Below are positions 16,301 through 22,946 of a stretch of 22,946 bases of DNA, one piece after another. The notes beneath the pieces were generated by a model. That model did no database searches. It had not been told where the DNA came from and saw nothing but the letters and a program-made list of their open reading frames with translations. The stretch spans positions 1 through 22,946 of the forward strand of contig CANQRJ010000009.1 of NCBI GenBank assembly GCA_947626215.1, written 5' to 3'. The first letter of the stretch is position 1. Every line of letters begins with the position of its first letter. A program made the translations under genes and the position numbers. Source of the stretch: an uncultured Bacilli bacterium (lineage in GTDB: Bacteria > Bacillota_I > Bacilli_A > RF39 > UBA660).

Positions 16301-17049
16301 GATTTGATTCTTTTATTAATGAAGAGAAAAGAGCTACAATCACTCATTCTAAAGAAACATTAGATCAATCGAAAAAATTAATTGTATCTGATCCATATTC
16401 TAGAGCGATCCTTAATACGAATTATGGATTGGAAGATGAAGATACTTATAGCTTTATTTATTCACTTCAAAATGATATTGGTAAGAATGATGATATATAT
16501 ATAGTTGGAAATTCTTCTATGGCAGTGGAAATGGATCAAAAATTCGATGATGAGTTAAATAAAATTACTTTATTAACAATGATATTTATTTTTATTGTTG
16601 TTGCGATTACGTTTAAAGATTTTATTATTCCATTTGTTTTGGTGCTTATTATTCAAACTGCAGTTTATTTAACTATGAGTGCTATTTCTGTCACGGGTGG
16701 ATCTGTTTACTTTATATCTTTATTAATTGTTCAAGCTATTCTTATGGGTGCGACTATAGATTACGCGATTTTATATACTTCTTATTATCGTGAATCTAGG
16801 CTTACTATGAATATACGTGATAATGCTTATAACAAGTCTATTCATACGATCATTAGTTCTTCTTCTATTTTAATTATTGTCACTCTTGTTGTGGCAGGTT
16901 TTGCTTCTGCTATTGCTGCTAAAATATGCGAAACGATTTCTCAAGGTATGTTTGTTTCTGTTCTTTTAATACTATTTGTTTTGCCTGGTATACTCGCGGC
17001 GACTGATAAATTTATATGTCGTAAAGGCTATTATCACGAAAAGAAATAA
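13351..17049 (+). CDS. MMPL/RND-family exporter (frameshifted 3' part) with nine-repeat extracytoplasmic loop
   Basis: With the 5' fragment this makes an approximately 1,348-aa RND-superfamily exporter of the MMPL type, which uses the proton gradient to move lipids or other hydrophobic cargo. The GTG at 13351 is only the first start-like codon after the frameshift. The N-terminal half has membrane helices at about residues 27-195, including 'LALSMDYSIMLSNRY', and a seventh near 220-240. The C-terminal half has five helices at about 1065-1225, with the proton-relay-type 'GATIDYAILYTSYYRESR'. Between them, residues about 310-1010 hold nine tandem repeats (listed separately), which roughly doubles the protein: ordinary MMPL proteins such as B. 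subtilis YdfJ are near 720 aa. The downstream frame has no further stops, so the break is recent or artefactual. A terminator follows, so the ABC genes are separate. Confidence 0.8.
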   Translation: MDDYDHSEVATNVYNYVKDHFKVAGMSGSIYDENKLILQLWIVILAISSAMIILIILSDSYLEPWLYLISIGIAVFINKGTNIMFDQVSSITNSIVAILQLALSMDYSIMLSNRYKQEKKKHANKIEAMKEALYHSFKSISSSSVTTIVGLAALVFMSFTIGKDLGLVLAKGVLLSLISIFFCLPALLLIFDHLIEKTKKKSLKFNLSKLGHFIYKTRYFQIVFVILIFIGSYFLKGNINILYTDSEQDEVGKIFQETNQIAIVYNNKYEELISSYCQKLMENEKIDQVLCYSNTLNEKLAYDELNKKFEDLGENTQIDEYLIKIIYYNYYHQNENKMTLNDFVSFIKSDIYTNENLNDFLDSKTKNNIDLLENFTSSSLINKKRTIHEIANILGMNEDDAKNLLIYYNSKNVETKMTISDFIRFMLDDVANDREYSSNLDLTTLSKLKQLQEFTNVNNINKKMDSSELSSIFGIDQNLVEQVFLLYRIYFESSTKMTLNEFSNYALEIASLDPYKEMFDDQTKQSLQLLKMLSDDTIINVQLDKNTLKQYLISFGLPMSDDTLARLYDYYTGSYSNSVLSLNDFATVALKMANQPIYKDYFADMIDSLNNIKTLTSFYNFSLPKEMLYQRFGIKDEIKTLIDPFIPNSLTPLEFVNTSLNTKEIVENLDDNSLSLLKKAFLILNNVDTLYNVQSLSDALSLDRNIVNVIYGFYDSQNGQLKNMSIKDFICFLYDHKENFLFSSSLAPYQSTLDFSYSIVNNTKNLYNYHELASLINVEASKVHQIFGLYDYYHSATVMTPFDFVNFLLENQKNELLSQNISQDSWNELSLVKEVMQSSIENIKYTSIKLGSLLNIDHDKISLLFSLYNSKYLKVNQEISLKKFVDFIISDVMNHKEYSKKFNEEKRNQLTTIEAIMNHSLDGTKYTSSEIFALLYILSDQLDSSLVDLIYMYYGSNYEYDESWKMTVEEFVHYLNSDIITDKRFDSFINEEKRATITHSKETLDQSKKLIVSDPYSRAILNTNYGLEDEDTYSFIYSLQNDIGKNDDIYIVGNSSMAVEMDQKFDDELNKITLLTMIFIFIVVAITFKDFIIPFVLVLIIQTAVYLTMSAISVTGGSVYFISLLIVQAILMGATIDYAILYTSYYRESRLTMNIRDNAYNKSIHTIISSSSILIIVTLVVAGFASAIAAKICETISQGMFVSVLLILFVLPGILAATDKFICRKGYYHEKK
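14362..16290 (+). repeat. Nine tandem repeats of about 80 residues inside the MMPL loop
   Basis: The motif (K)M-T-(L/I)-x-(D/E)-F-x-x-(F/Y) or a close variant recurs with anchors at bases 14362, 14599, 14839, 15088, 15298, 15520, 15745, 15985 and 16246 (residues 338, 417, 497, 580, 650, 724, 799, 879 and 966 of the 13351 frame). Spacings are 70-87 residues. Each anchor follows a second motif resembling E-L-(A/S)-x-(I/L)-x-x-(I/V)-x-x-x-x-(V/I)-x-x-(L/I)-F-x-x-Y, as in 'ELSSIFGIDQNLVEQVFLLY'. Units appear all-helical. DNA identity between units is low, so this is an old amplification rather than a recent duplication. Confidence 0.85.
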
Positions 17050-17081
17050 AGATTATAAGTTCAATGCCTATAATCTTTTTT
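17048..17081 (+). terminator. Intrinsic terminator after the MMPL gene
   Basis: Perfect 10-bp stem AAAGATTATA (17048-17057) and TATAATCTTT (17069-17078) with an 11-base loop, followed by T. Confidence 0.8.
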
Positions 17082-17121
17082 CTTAAATTTAACTTTTATT
17101 TATTCAATGTGACTCTAACTG

Positions 17122-17130
17122 TGTTATACT
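17122..17130 (+). promoter_or_regulatory. Extended -10 promoter of the ABC-FtsX operon
   Basis: TGTTATACT is a -10 with TGn extension; the -35 region (17102-17108, ATTCAAT) is poor. It lies 26 bases before ATG 17157, with AAAGGAG in between. Confidence 0.6.
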
Positions 17131-17156
17131 TGTAAGTAAGAAAGGAGATTTTTGAT

Positions 17157-17828
17157 ATGGAAATATTAAAAGTTCAAAATTTAACAAAAGTATATGGTAA
17201 AGGAACCACTAAAGTGGTAGCATTGGATCATGTTAGTTTTTCAGTTCAAAAGGGAGAATTTGTTGCTATTGTTGGTGCAAGTGGAAGTGGAAAATCGACT
17301 CTTTTACATTTAATGGGAGGAGTGGATCGTCCGACATCTGGAGAAGTGTTTATTGATGGAAAAAATATTTTTGATTTTAATGATGATGAATTGGCTATTT
17401 TTCGAAGAAGACAAATCGGACTTATTTATCAATTTTATAATTTGATTCCTATTTTGAATGTGGAAGAAAATATTACTTTACCTTTGGCTCTTGATCATAG
17501 AGAGGTAGATCAAAAAACTTTAAATGAACTGCTTAAACTTTTAGGATTGGAAAATAGAAAAAATCATCTTCCTAATGAACTATCTGGTGGTCAACAACAA
17601 AGGACAAGTATTGGGCGAGCTTTGATTACAAATCCTGCTTTAATTTTGGCAGATGAACCTACTGGAAACTTAGATTCTAAAGTGAGTGATGAAATTGTAG
17701 CTATTTTGAAAAAATCAAATAAAGAATTTAATCAAACGATTATTATGATTACTCATAATATGGAAATTGCCAAATTAGCAGATCGAATCATTCAAATAGA
17801 AGATGGAAAAATTGTTTGCGGAGGGTAA
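17157..17828 (+). CDS. ABC transporter ATP-binding protein (MacB/LolD type)
   Basis: This 223-aa ATPase powers the adjacent permease. Motifs present are Walker A 'GASGSGKST' (40-48), Q-loop Q92, signature 'LSGGQQQR' (142-149), Walker B 'LILADEPTG' (162-170) with catalytic E167, and the H-loop 'ITHN'. Length and sequence fit the class paired with FtsX-fold permeases (MacB, LolD, BceA, YtrE). These work as mechanotransmission machines on extracytoplasmic substrates rather than as channels through the membrane. AAAGGAG lies nine bases before the ATG. The stop is two bases before the permease start, so the two genes are one unit. Confidence 0.93.
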   Translation: MEILKVQNLTKVYGKGTTKVVALDHVSFSVQKGEFVAIVGASGSGKSTLLHLMGGVDRPTSGEVFIDGKNIFDFNDDELAIFRRRQIGLIYQFYNLIPILNVEENITLPLALDHREVDQKTLNELLKLLGLENRKNHLPNELSGGQQQRTSIGRALITNPALILADEPTGNLDSKVSDEIVAILKKSNKEFNQTIIMITHNMEIAKLADRIIQIEDGKIVCGG

Positions 17829-17830
17829 TC

Positions 17831-20443
17831 ATGAGTTTACTTCATAAATTTACTATAAAAAATTTAAAATTAAATAAAAAAAGAACGATTGTCACTATGA
17901 TAGGAATTATGCTATCTGTGGCGCTTGTTACTTCTGTTGCTTTTATTTATAATAGTGGAGTTCAGTCCTTAATACATTTTGAAACTTATATGAAAGGAAA
18001 TTTTCATGTTGCGTATTATAATGTTCCTTCTAAAGATTTAGAGCTTTTTCAAAATAATAAGGAAATTGAAGATGTTTATTTGACTAAAAATTTAGGTTAT
18101 GCATCTATTCCTTCTAAAAATGAGTCAAAGCCATATGCTTATGTTAAAGCGTTTACTAAAAGTTCACTTGAAAATCTTTCGATTCGATTAGTGGAGGGAA
18201 GACTTCCTTTAAATGATCATGAAATTGTTATTCCTACTCATTTGAAAACAAATGGAAGATTGGAATTAAAAGTGGGGAGTTCGATTACTTTAAATATTGG
18301 AAATCGGCTTCAACTTGATGATCAAGTAGAAATGGATCAAAGTAATCCTTTACAAGAGAATGAAAAAATTATAAATCAAAAGTCAAAGACGTATGAAATT
18401 GTAGGTATTATTGAAAGACCCGCGACTAATATTGAAAGCTATTCGGCGCCAGGTTACACTTTTATTACTTTCATGAATGAAAATGATTTTACTGGAAATT
18501 TTGATGTTTATGCTCATTATACAAAAGATGGAATTAAAAACGCATATCCTCTTACGGCTCGTATTTTAGAAGTAAATGAATCTTTATTTGAAAAGTATTA
18601 TAAAGGTACGGCTACTTATCAAGAAATGGAACAATATATGGAGGAAACGAAAGAAAAATATGATTTTAATATTAATACATATTTAATTGATTTAGAAACG
18701 AATCCATTGGAAGTGAGCAGTATTAGTGGTCTAGCTACGACGGCTATTATTGTTATTTTGATTATTGTATTTACTTCGGTATTTTGTATTAAAAATAGTT
18801 TTGATATTTCGATTACTGAAAAAATAAAACAATATGGAATGTTAAGAAGTATTGGGGCGACTAAAAAACAAATTCGTAGAAATGTATTTTATGAAGCTAC
18901 CATTCTTGGGCTAGTCGGTATTCCTTTAGGGATTTTACTTGGTCTTTTTGCAAGTTTTATTCTTATTTTAGTTAGTAATTATTTTTTAAAAGATTTGATT
19001 GCAGTAGCTATGAATTTACAATTTTCTTTTTCGTTATTGCCTATTTTAGTAGCCATTCTATTAGGAATTATAACCATTTATTTTTCTGCTTTTCATAGTG
19101 CAAGAAAGGCATCTTTAATTTCACCTATTGACTCTATTCGGAGTAGTGCATCTATTAAAATTCCATCTAAAAAGTTACAGGCACCAAAATTTATTTCTAA
19201 GTTGTTTGGAATTGGTGGAGAAATTTCTTATAAAAACTTAAAAAGGAATAAGAAAAAATATCGAACTACTGTAATTTCACTTGTTGTTTCTGTTTCAGTT
19301 TTTCTTGCTTTATCAAGTTTTATGTCTTTAGCATTTGATGTAGCTAGAAATGAACTTAATATTTCAGAGTATAATGTATTTTTGTATTCTTCTTCTGTTG
19401 ATAACGAAAAGCTATTTCAAAAATATTTGAAAACGACTTCATTAGAAAATATTGAAGAGTATTCAGTTTTAAGATCCATGGGTTTTGATTGTGAAAATCG
19501 CAGATTAAGTTCTCAATATCAAAAGTTTTTGGATTTACCAGTAGATGAAGATGATAATACTCAGTATTTACCGATTTATGCTCTTGGCGATGAACCTTTT
19601 CAAAAATATGTTCGTTCATTAGGTTTAAGTTATGATGAAGTTAAAGATAAAGGAATTTTAATGGATTATATGAAAGTTAGTCGGATAGATGAATCGAAAA
19701 AGAAAATGGTTTATGAAACGATGAGACTTACCGATTTTAAAGAAGGTGATACTTTATTAGGAACATTAAATAACGGAAAAGATGTAAGTTTACAACTTGG
19801 GGCAGTTACCTCTTCAAAGCCTTTTGGTCTTAAAAATTATGATGGGATATATCTTATTGTTAGTGATGAAGTGTATGAAAAACTTCTTGGTTCAGATCCT
19901 TCAAAAATTGTTTCTATTTATTTTAAATCAAATCAGGCTAATCAATTACAGGATGATATTGACGAGGTATTAAAGGGAGAAAATTACACGATTGATAATA
20001 TGGAAGAAAATGTGGCAATGATGGATCATTTATTTACTTTAATTGGCATTTTCTTATATGGCTTTATCATTGTTATTATACTCATTGGAATCACAAATAT
20101 TTTTAATACTATTACAACAAATATAGAGTTAAGGCGTCCTGAGTTTGCTATGTTAAAATCTATTGGTATGACTTCTTCTGAATTTAACCGAATGATTCGT
20201 TTGGAAACGTTTTTTATGGGAATAAAGTCTTTAATTTTTGGTATTCCAATTGGTTTATGTTTATCTTATCTAATTTATTACTTTTTAGGAAAAAATTTAG
20301 GAATACCTTATAAGGTGCCTATAGTTGCCATAGTGATTTCAATTGTAGTTTTATTTCTTCTTATTTCAATTATTATGAAGTATTCGATGAATAAAATCCG
20401 TAAACAAAATACGATTGAAACGATTCGAAATGAAAATATTTAA
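17831..20443 (+). CDS. FtsX-like ABC transporter permease (two FtsX domains)
   Basis: This 870-aa permease starts at ATG 17831 behind GGAGGG; the TTG at 17816 is in frame but lacks support. Predicted helices lie near residues 20-44, 298-322, 357-390, 400-425, 480-500, 735-757, 790-815 and 828-850. That is two copies of an FtsX unit, each an N-terminal helix, a large extracytoplasmic domain (about 45-295 and 500-735) and a three-helix bundle. 'YGMLRSIGATKKQIRRNVFYEA' and 'FAMLKSIGMTSSEFNRMIRLE' are the corresponding FtsX cytoplasmic segments of the two halves. Candidate roles are peptide-antibiotic resistance, lipoprotein handling or export. No two-component system or bacitracin-type sensor gene is adjacent, so a BceAB function is not supported. 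Confidence 0.88.
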   Translation: MSLLHKFTIKNLKLNKKRTIVTMIGIMLSVALVTSVAFIYNSGVQSLIHFETYMKGNFHVAYYNVPSKDLELFQNNKEIEDVYLTKNLGYASIPSKNESKPYAYVKAFTKSSLENLSIRLVEGRLPLNDHEIVIPTHLKTNGRLELKVGSSITLNIGNRLQLDDQVEMDQSNPLQENEKIINQKSKTYEIVGIIERPATNIESYSAPGYTFITFMNENDFTGNFDVYAHYTKDGIKNAYPLTARILEVNESLFEKYYKGTATYQEMEQYMEETKEKYDFNINTYLIDLETNPLEVSSISGLATTAIIVILIIVFTSVFCIKNSFDISITEKIKQYGMLRSIGATKKQIRRNVFYEATILGLVGIPLGILLGLFASFILILVSNYFLKDLIAVAMNLQFSFSLLPILVAILLGIITIYFSAFHSARKASLISPIDSIRSSASIKIPSKKLQAPKFISKLFGIGGEISYKNLKRNKKKYRTTVISLVVSVSVFLALSSFMSLAFDVARNELNISEYNVFLYSSSVDNEKLFQKYLKTTSLENIEEYSVLRSMGFDCENRRLSSQYQKFLDLPVDEDDNTQYLPIYALGDEPFQKYVRSLGLSYDEVKDKGILMDYMKVSRIDESKKKMVYETMRLTDFKEGDTLLGTLNNGKDVSLQLGAVTSSKPFGLKNYDGIYLIVSDEVYEKLLGSDPSKIVSIYFKSNQANQLQDDIDEVLKGENYTIDNMEENVAMMDHLFTLIGIFLYGFIIVIILIGITNIFNTITTNIELRRPEFAMLKSIGMTSSEFNRMIRLETFFMGIKSLIFGIPIGLCLSYLIYYFLGKNLGIPYKVPIVAIVISIVVLFLLISIIMKYSMNKIRKQNTIETIRNENI

Positions 20444-20463
20444 AAGGCGTTAAGCCTTTTTTT
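20442..20463 (+). terminator. Intrinsic terminator of the ABC-FtsX operon
   Basis: 7-bp stem AAAAGGC (20442-20448) and GCCTTTT (20454-20460), 5-base loop, T tract to 20463. It overlaps the stop codon. Confidence 0.85.
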
Positions 20464-20592
20464 GGGTGTATGTTTATTAAAAGATTTATTATTTGGATTA
20501 CGTAGTTATTTATTGCAGAATATCAGATAAGCAAGGAATAGCTATAATATTTACTATAAAAATCCTTATGAAACCTAAAGATTTTTAATGAT

Positions 20593-20621
20593 TTGTAATT
20601 AAATCATAAAATTGCTATAAT
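20593..20621 (+). promoter_or_regulatory. Strong sigma-A-like promoter of the MutS-I-like/AIPR operon
   Basis: TTGTAA (20593-20598), a 17-base spacer and an extended -10 TGCTATAAT (20613-20621) lie 26 bases before the ATG. An upstream 7-bp inverted repeat (AAAAATC 20558-20564 and GATTTTT 20580-20586) could be an operator or hairpin. Otherwise the gap 20464-20592 shows nothing recognisable. Confidence 0.7.
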
Positions 20622-20647
20622 AAGTTTAATTAAGTGGGTGGAAGTAG

Positions 20648-21145
20648 ATGAAAAATGAGAAGGTTGTTTTTATTCAACGGATTAATAATGATTTTTATGA
20701 GGTTTATAATGATGATGCTTATGTTATAGCAAATTTGATGGGTTATAAGTTGGTTTTAGAGTATAAAGATTTAATAAAAACTGGTTTTCCAGAAGATATT
20801 CTTGATAAAGTTATTGGTATGTTAAGAAAAAATAGAGTTTCTTTTTCGGTTTCCGATGATGATTCATTATTTTTTGATTTTAAAGAAAAAAATAAATATG
20901 ATCATTTTTTGAAAGAAGATGTTCCTGTTGAAAGAGTTTATAAACTTTATGTTCCTAAGTATAGTGGAAAGTTTGAAGTTCTTTTTGAAGATGACAGTGA
21001 GTCAGAGAAGTTTACTGTTGGAGAAAATATTGATTTGGATGCAGAATTAGTAGAAAAGGTTTATAAAAATGATGTGGGAAAAGTTGTTGTTTTAGATAGT
21101 GGAATTTCTTTTAAGATTTTAAGTAAAGATATGAAGCTAAAATAA
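20648..21145 (+). CDS. Small protein resembling the mismatch-binding domain I of MutS
   Basis: I know no named family for this 165-aa protein. Residues about 6-68 read like MutS domain I: 'NNDFYEVYNDDAYVIANLMGY' (13-33) matches the GDFYELFYDDA region of E. coli MutS, and 'GFPEDILDKVIGMLRKNRVSFSV' (46-68) matches the later GIPYHA...YLAKLV...SVAI segment. The mismatch-reading F-x-E of MutS is kept as F16-Y17-E18. The rest (about 95-165) looks beta-rich and ends 'ELVEKVYKNDVGKVVVLDSG...FKILSKD', faintly like the C-terminal domain of GreA/GreB; that resemblance is weak. MutS clamp and ATPase domains are absent and there is no space for them. GGTGG precedes the ATG. Its stop overlaps the ribosome binding site of the AIPR gene 11 bases on, so the two are very likely one functional unit. 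Confidence 0.55.
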   Translation: MKNEKVVFIQRINNDFYEVYNDDAYVIANLMGYKLVLEYKDLIKTGFPEDILDKVIGMLRKNRVSFSVSDDDSLFFDFKEKNKYDHFLKEDVPVERVYKLYVPKYSGKFEVLFEDDSESEKFTVGENIDLDAELVEKVYKNDVGKVVVLDSGISFKILSKDMKLK

Positions 21146-21156
21146 GGTGGTGTAGG

Positions 21157-22848
21157 ATGAATAAATTTATAAGAGATAAATCGAATTTGATTCATGTTTC
21201 AAGTGATGATTGGAATACTTTTCAGACTATCAAAGGAAAAAGTATAGATGGGACGGAAGAAAGTGAAAGAGATACCATTTTAAAAGTTAAATTAAGATAT
21301 GAATTAGGAGATACTTTGGCAAAAATAATTATAGATGAACTTGAGACAATAAGATCACAGTTTGAAATGCCAAGTGGAGATGGCTATGGGCATGCTTTTG
21401 AAGTTTTTGCGCTTACTGTATTATATAATATTGATTCTAAAATTGTTTATGATCATTATATTGTAAATGGAGAACAGGATGGAAAGATTGATGCAATATA
21501 TTGGAAAGATGACGTTAATAAGGTTTATCAAATTAAAATGGATTATTTAGATTTTAGTGATATTTCTACTATTGATAAAAATTATTATGAATATATATCT
21601 ACCGGAAATATAACTAGTGAATTTGCAAATGATTTATTTTTGTTTTGTGAGAAACATAAAGAAAATATTACTCGAGAAAAAGAATATGAAATTATAACTA
21701 TATCTAGTAATGGAAATGATAAACTTCATATATCTTCAAAAAGTATTTATTTGAAATATTTTGAAAATTATTTTTTAAATAAAACAAATCATTTGAATAT
21801 ATCTTTAACAATTCCTAGAGAAAACGGGGTTGCTAAGATTATAAATGATAAGGCTATATATGCTTATTTTGTGGACGCAAAAACGTTTATTGATGATTTG
21901 CTTTCTTGTGAAAATATTGGTGGAGATATAAATAAACTTTATAAGCTATTTTTTGATAATGTAAGAGGAAATTTGGGTATAAATAAAGCAATGTCAGAGA
22001 CCATTGATCATGATCCAAATAATTTTGTGAAATATAATAATGGAGTTACAATTACTGGGCTTGTTAAGTATACGAATACTCCTTGTTTAATTATTAATGA
22101 ACCAATTATAAATAATGGTCAACAAACAATTTGGAATGTCATTCATAAATATCCAAATGTAGAAAATATCAGTCTATTGGTTATTGTTAAAAATGAATCA
22201 GATTATAAAGTGAAAAGTAAAATTTCTAAGTTTACGAATACACAGAGAAAGATAAAACCTATTGATTTATTATCGTTGGATTCAAATATTAGAAACTTGC
22301 AATCTCAATTATTTCATTTAACTTTATTTAATGAAGATCCTATTTTTTTAGATATTAATACGTCAGGAGAAAGACATTATAGTGATCTTTTAAAAGTTGT
22401 GTATCGTAAAGAAAATATCGTTCATTTAGTTGATTTTTGTAAATTGTATTTTGCTATTAAAACAAAAAAATTAGGTGACTGGAAAAGTAATGTTTCTAAA
22501 CAATTAGAAAATTTATTAGAAAAAGATGAGGTATATGATGTTGAAATGTCTTTAAAAGTTTGTCGGTCTATTATTAAATATAAAAAATATTTGCAATCTA
22601 TTGAAGATAAAAACATTAAAAACATTTTGAGAACAGCAGATTTAGCTTTTATGTATATTCAGTATAAGTATAATTATAGTGAAGAAGAAACTTATAAAAT
22701 TATAAACAAGATAAATAAAAAATATTTTTATGATATTTCAGATGATAAAAGAAAAAGTAAAGTTATTGATTTATATAAAGCAAATGATATTATTAAAATG
22801 ATTGAAGAAGTCATAGCTATGGAAAAAAAGAATGTAGTAAAATGCTAG
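21157..22848 (+). CDS. AIPR-family protein with probable N-terminal PD-(D/E)xK (Mrr-like) nuclease region
   Basis: The 563-aa protein carries the AIPR (abortive infection phage resistance) domain, about residues 260-410: 'FFDNVRGNLGINKAMSETI' (265-283), 'KYNNGVTITG' (292-301), 'IINNGQQTIWNV' (317-328) and 'FTNTQRKIKPIDL' (359-371). Before it, 'GYGHAFEVFALTVL' (76-89) and 'GEQDGKIDAIY...VYQIKM' (105-128) give a plausible endonuclease core E82, D112, Q125-x-K127, as in Mrr-type enzymes. The remainder is rich in Lys and Asn and unassigned. AAGGTGG (21144-21150) lies six bases before the ATG. AIPR proteins are defence-associated; some occur in R-M-like clusters with a MutL-type ATPase and a Z1 helicase. 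Here the only partner is the MutS-I-like protein. No terminator is evident in 22849-22946. Confidence 0.8.
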   Translation: MNKFIRDKSNLIHVSSDDWNTFQTIKGKSIDGTEESERDTILKVKLRYELGDTLAKIIIDELETIRSQFEMPSGDGYGHAFEVFALTVLYNIDSKIVYDHYIVNGEQDGKIDAIYWKDDVNKVYQIKMDYLDFSDISTIDKNYYEYISTGNITSEFANDLFLFCEKHKENITREKEYEIITISSNGNDKLHISSKSIYLKYFENYFLNKTNHLNISLTIPRENGVAKIINDKAIYAYFVDAKTFIDDLLSCENIGGDINKLYKLFFDNVRGNLGINKAMSETIDHDPNNFVKYNNGVTITGLVKYTNTPCLIINEPIINNGQQTIWNVIHKYPNVENISLLVIVKNESDYKVKSKISKFTNTQRKIKPIDLLSLDSNIRNLQSQLFHLTLFNEDPIFLDINTSGERHYSDLLKVVYRKENIVHLVDFCKLYFAIKTKKLGDWKSNVSKQLENLLEKDEVYDVEMSLKVCRSIIKYKKYLQSIEDKNIKNILRTADLAFMYIQYKYNYSEEETYKIINKINKKYFYDISDDKRKSKVIDLYKANDIIKMIEEVIAMEKKNVVKC

Positions 22849-22946
22849 ATTGATTTTAAATTATTTTTAGGTCAAAAGTAAAAATAAATTCCAGTTTGAA
22901 GAATTAAGTTCCATAAATGAAGAAAAAACTACGAAAATATGAAAAA

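Noticed and set aside
17157..20443. BceAB-type bacitracin or lantibiotic resistance module
   Set aside because: The permease has eight helices in two FtsX units and two large outer domains, not the ten-helix BceB layout, and no sensor kinase or response regulator is adjacent.
22917..22946. Possible start of another gene (ATG followed by ten open codons rich in Lys) at the right edge
   Set aside because: No ribosome binding site is visible upstream and only ten codons are available.
1..22946. CRISPR array, tRNA or rRNA genes, insertion sequences, integrase or att sites
   Set aside because: No regularly spaced identical repeats, no cloverleaf or rRNA-like sequence, and no transposase or integrase frames were seen by eye on either strand.

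Overview
The window is very AT-rich with strongly A/T-biased codons. It reads with the standard bacterial code: tryptophans are TGG, and M1 at 8426 stops at TGA inside an overlap with the next gene. Promoters carry Bacillota-like extended -10 boxes (TGnTATAAT), ribosome binding sites are AGGAGG/GGTGA-like, and intrinsic terminators have long T tracts. SpoIIR beside an MntP-type exporter and close to MurA recalls the order in Bacillus (spoIIR, mntP, later murA). Together this suggests a low-GC Bacillota, probably an uncultured gut Bacilli or Erysipelotrichia-like lineage rather than a UGA-Trp mollicute. The lineage call is inference.

Layout. 1-738: 3' end of a cysteine-rich surface-type protein with a formylglycine-enzyme (SUMF1/PvdO)-like fold. 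786-1739 (minus): zinc-dependent phospholipase C family protein. 1895-3936: a HEPN-type Abi_2 gene overlapping by one base a membrane-anchored HtrA/DegP protease. 4029-7173: housekeeping block spoIIR, mntP, murA and an SGNH-fold protein that lacks its catalytic Ser and His. 7356-12848: a four-gene LlaJI-type restriction-modification operon (two C5 cytosine methyltransferases, an McrB-like AAA+ motor and a LlaJI-family nuclease). 13005-17049: an RND/MMPL exporter broken by one frameshift and carrying about nine tandem repeats of roughly 80 residues in its second outer loop. 17157-20443: an ABC ATPase with an FtsX-type permease. 20648-22848: a two-gene operon of a small protein resembling the mismatch-binding domain I of MutS, followed by an AIPR-family protein with a probable Mrr-like PD-(D/E)xK nuclease region.

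How they work together. The R-M genes form one translationally coupled unit of modification and nucleotide-driven cleavage. Abi_2, the R-M operon and the AIPR operon are three separate defence-type loci within about 21 kb of an otherwise chromosomal backbone, so the region looks like an integration spot for defence genes. The MMPL and ABC/FtsX genes look like envelope export functions but have separate promoters. The most novel-looking elements are the MutS-I-like/AIPR pair and the repeat-filled MMPL loop.

No tRNA, rRNA, CRISPR array, insertion sequence or integrase was seen. No gene-free stretch exceeds about 205 bases.
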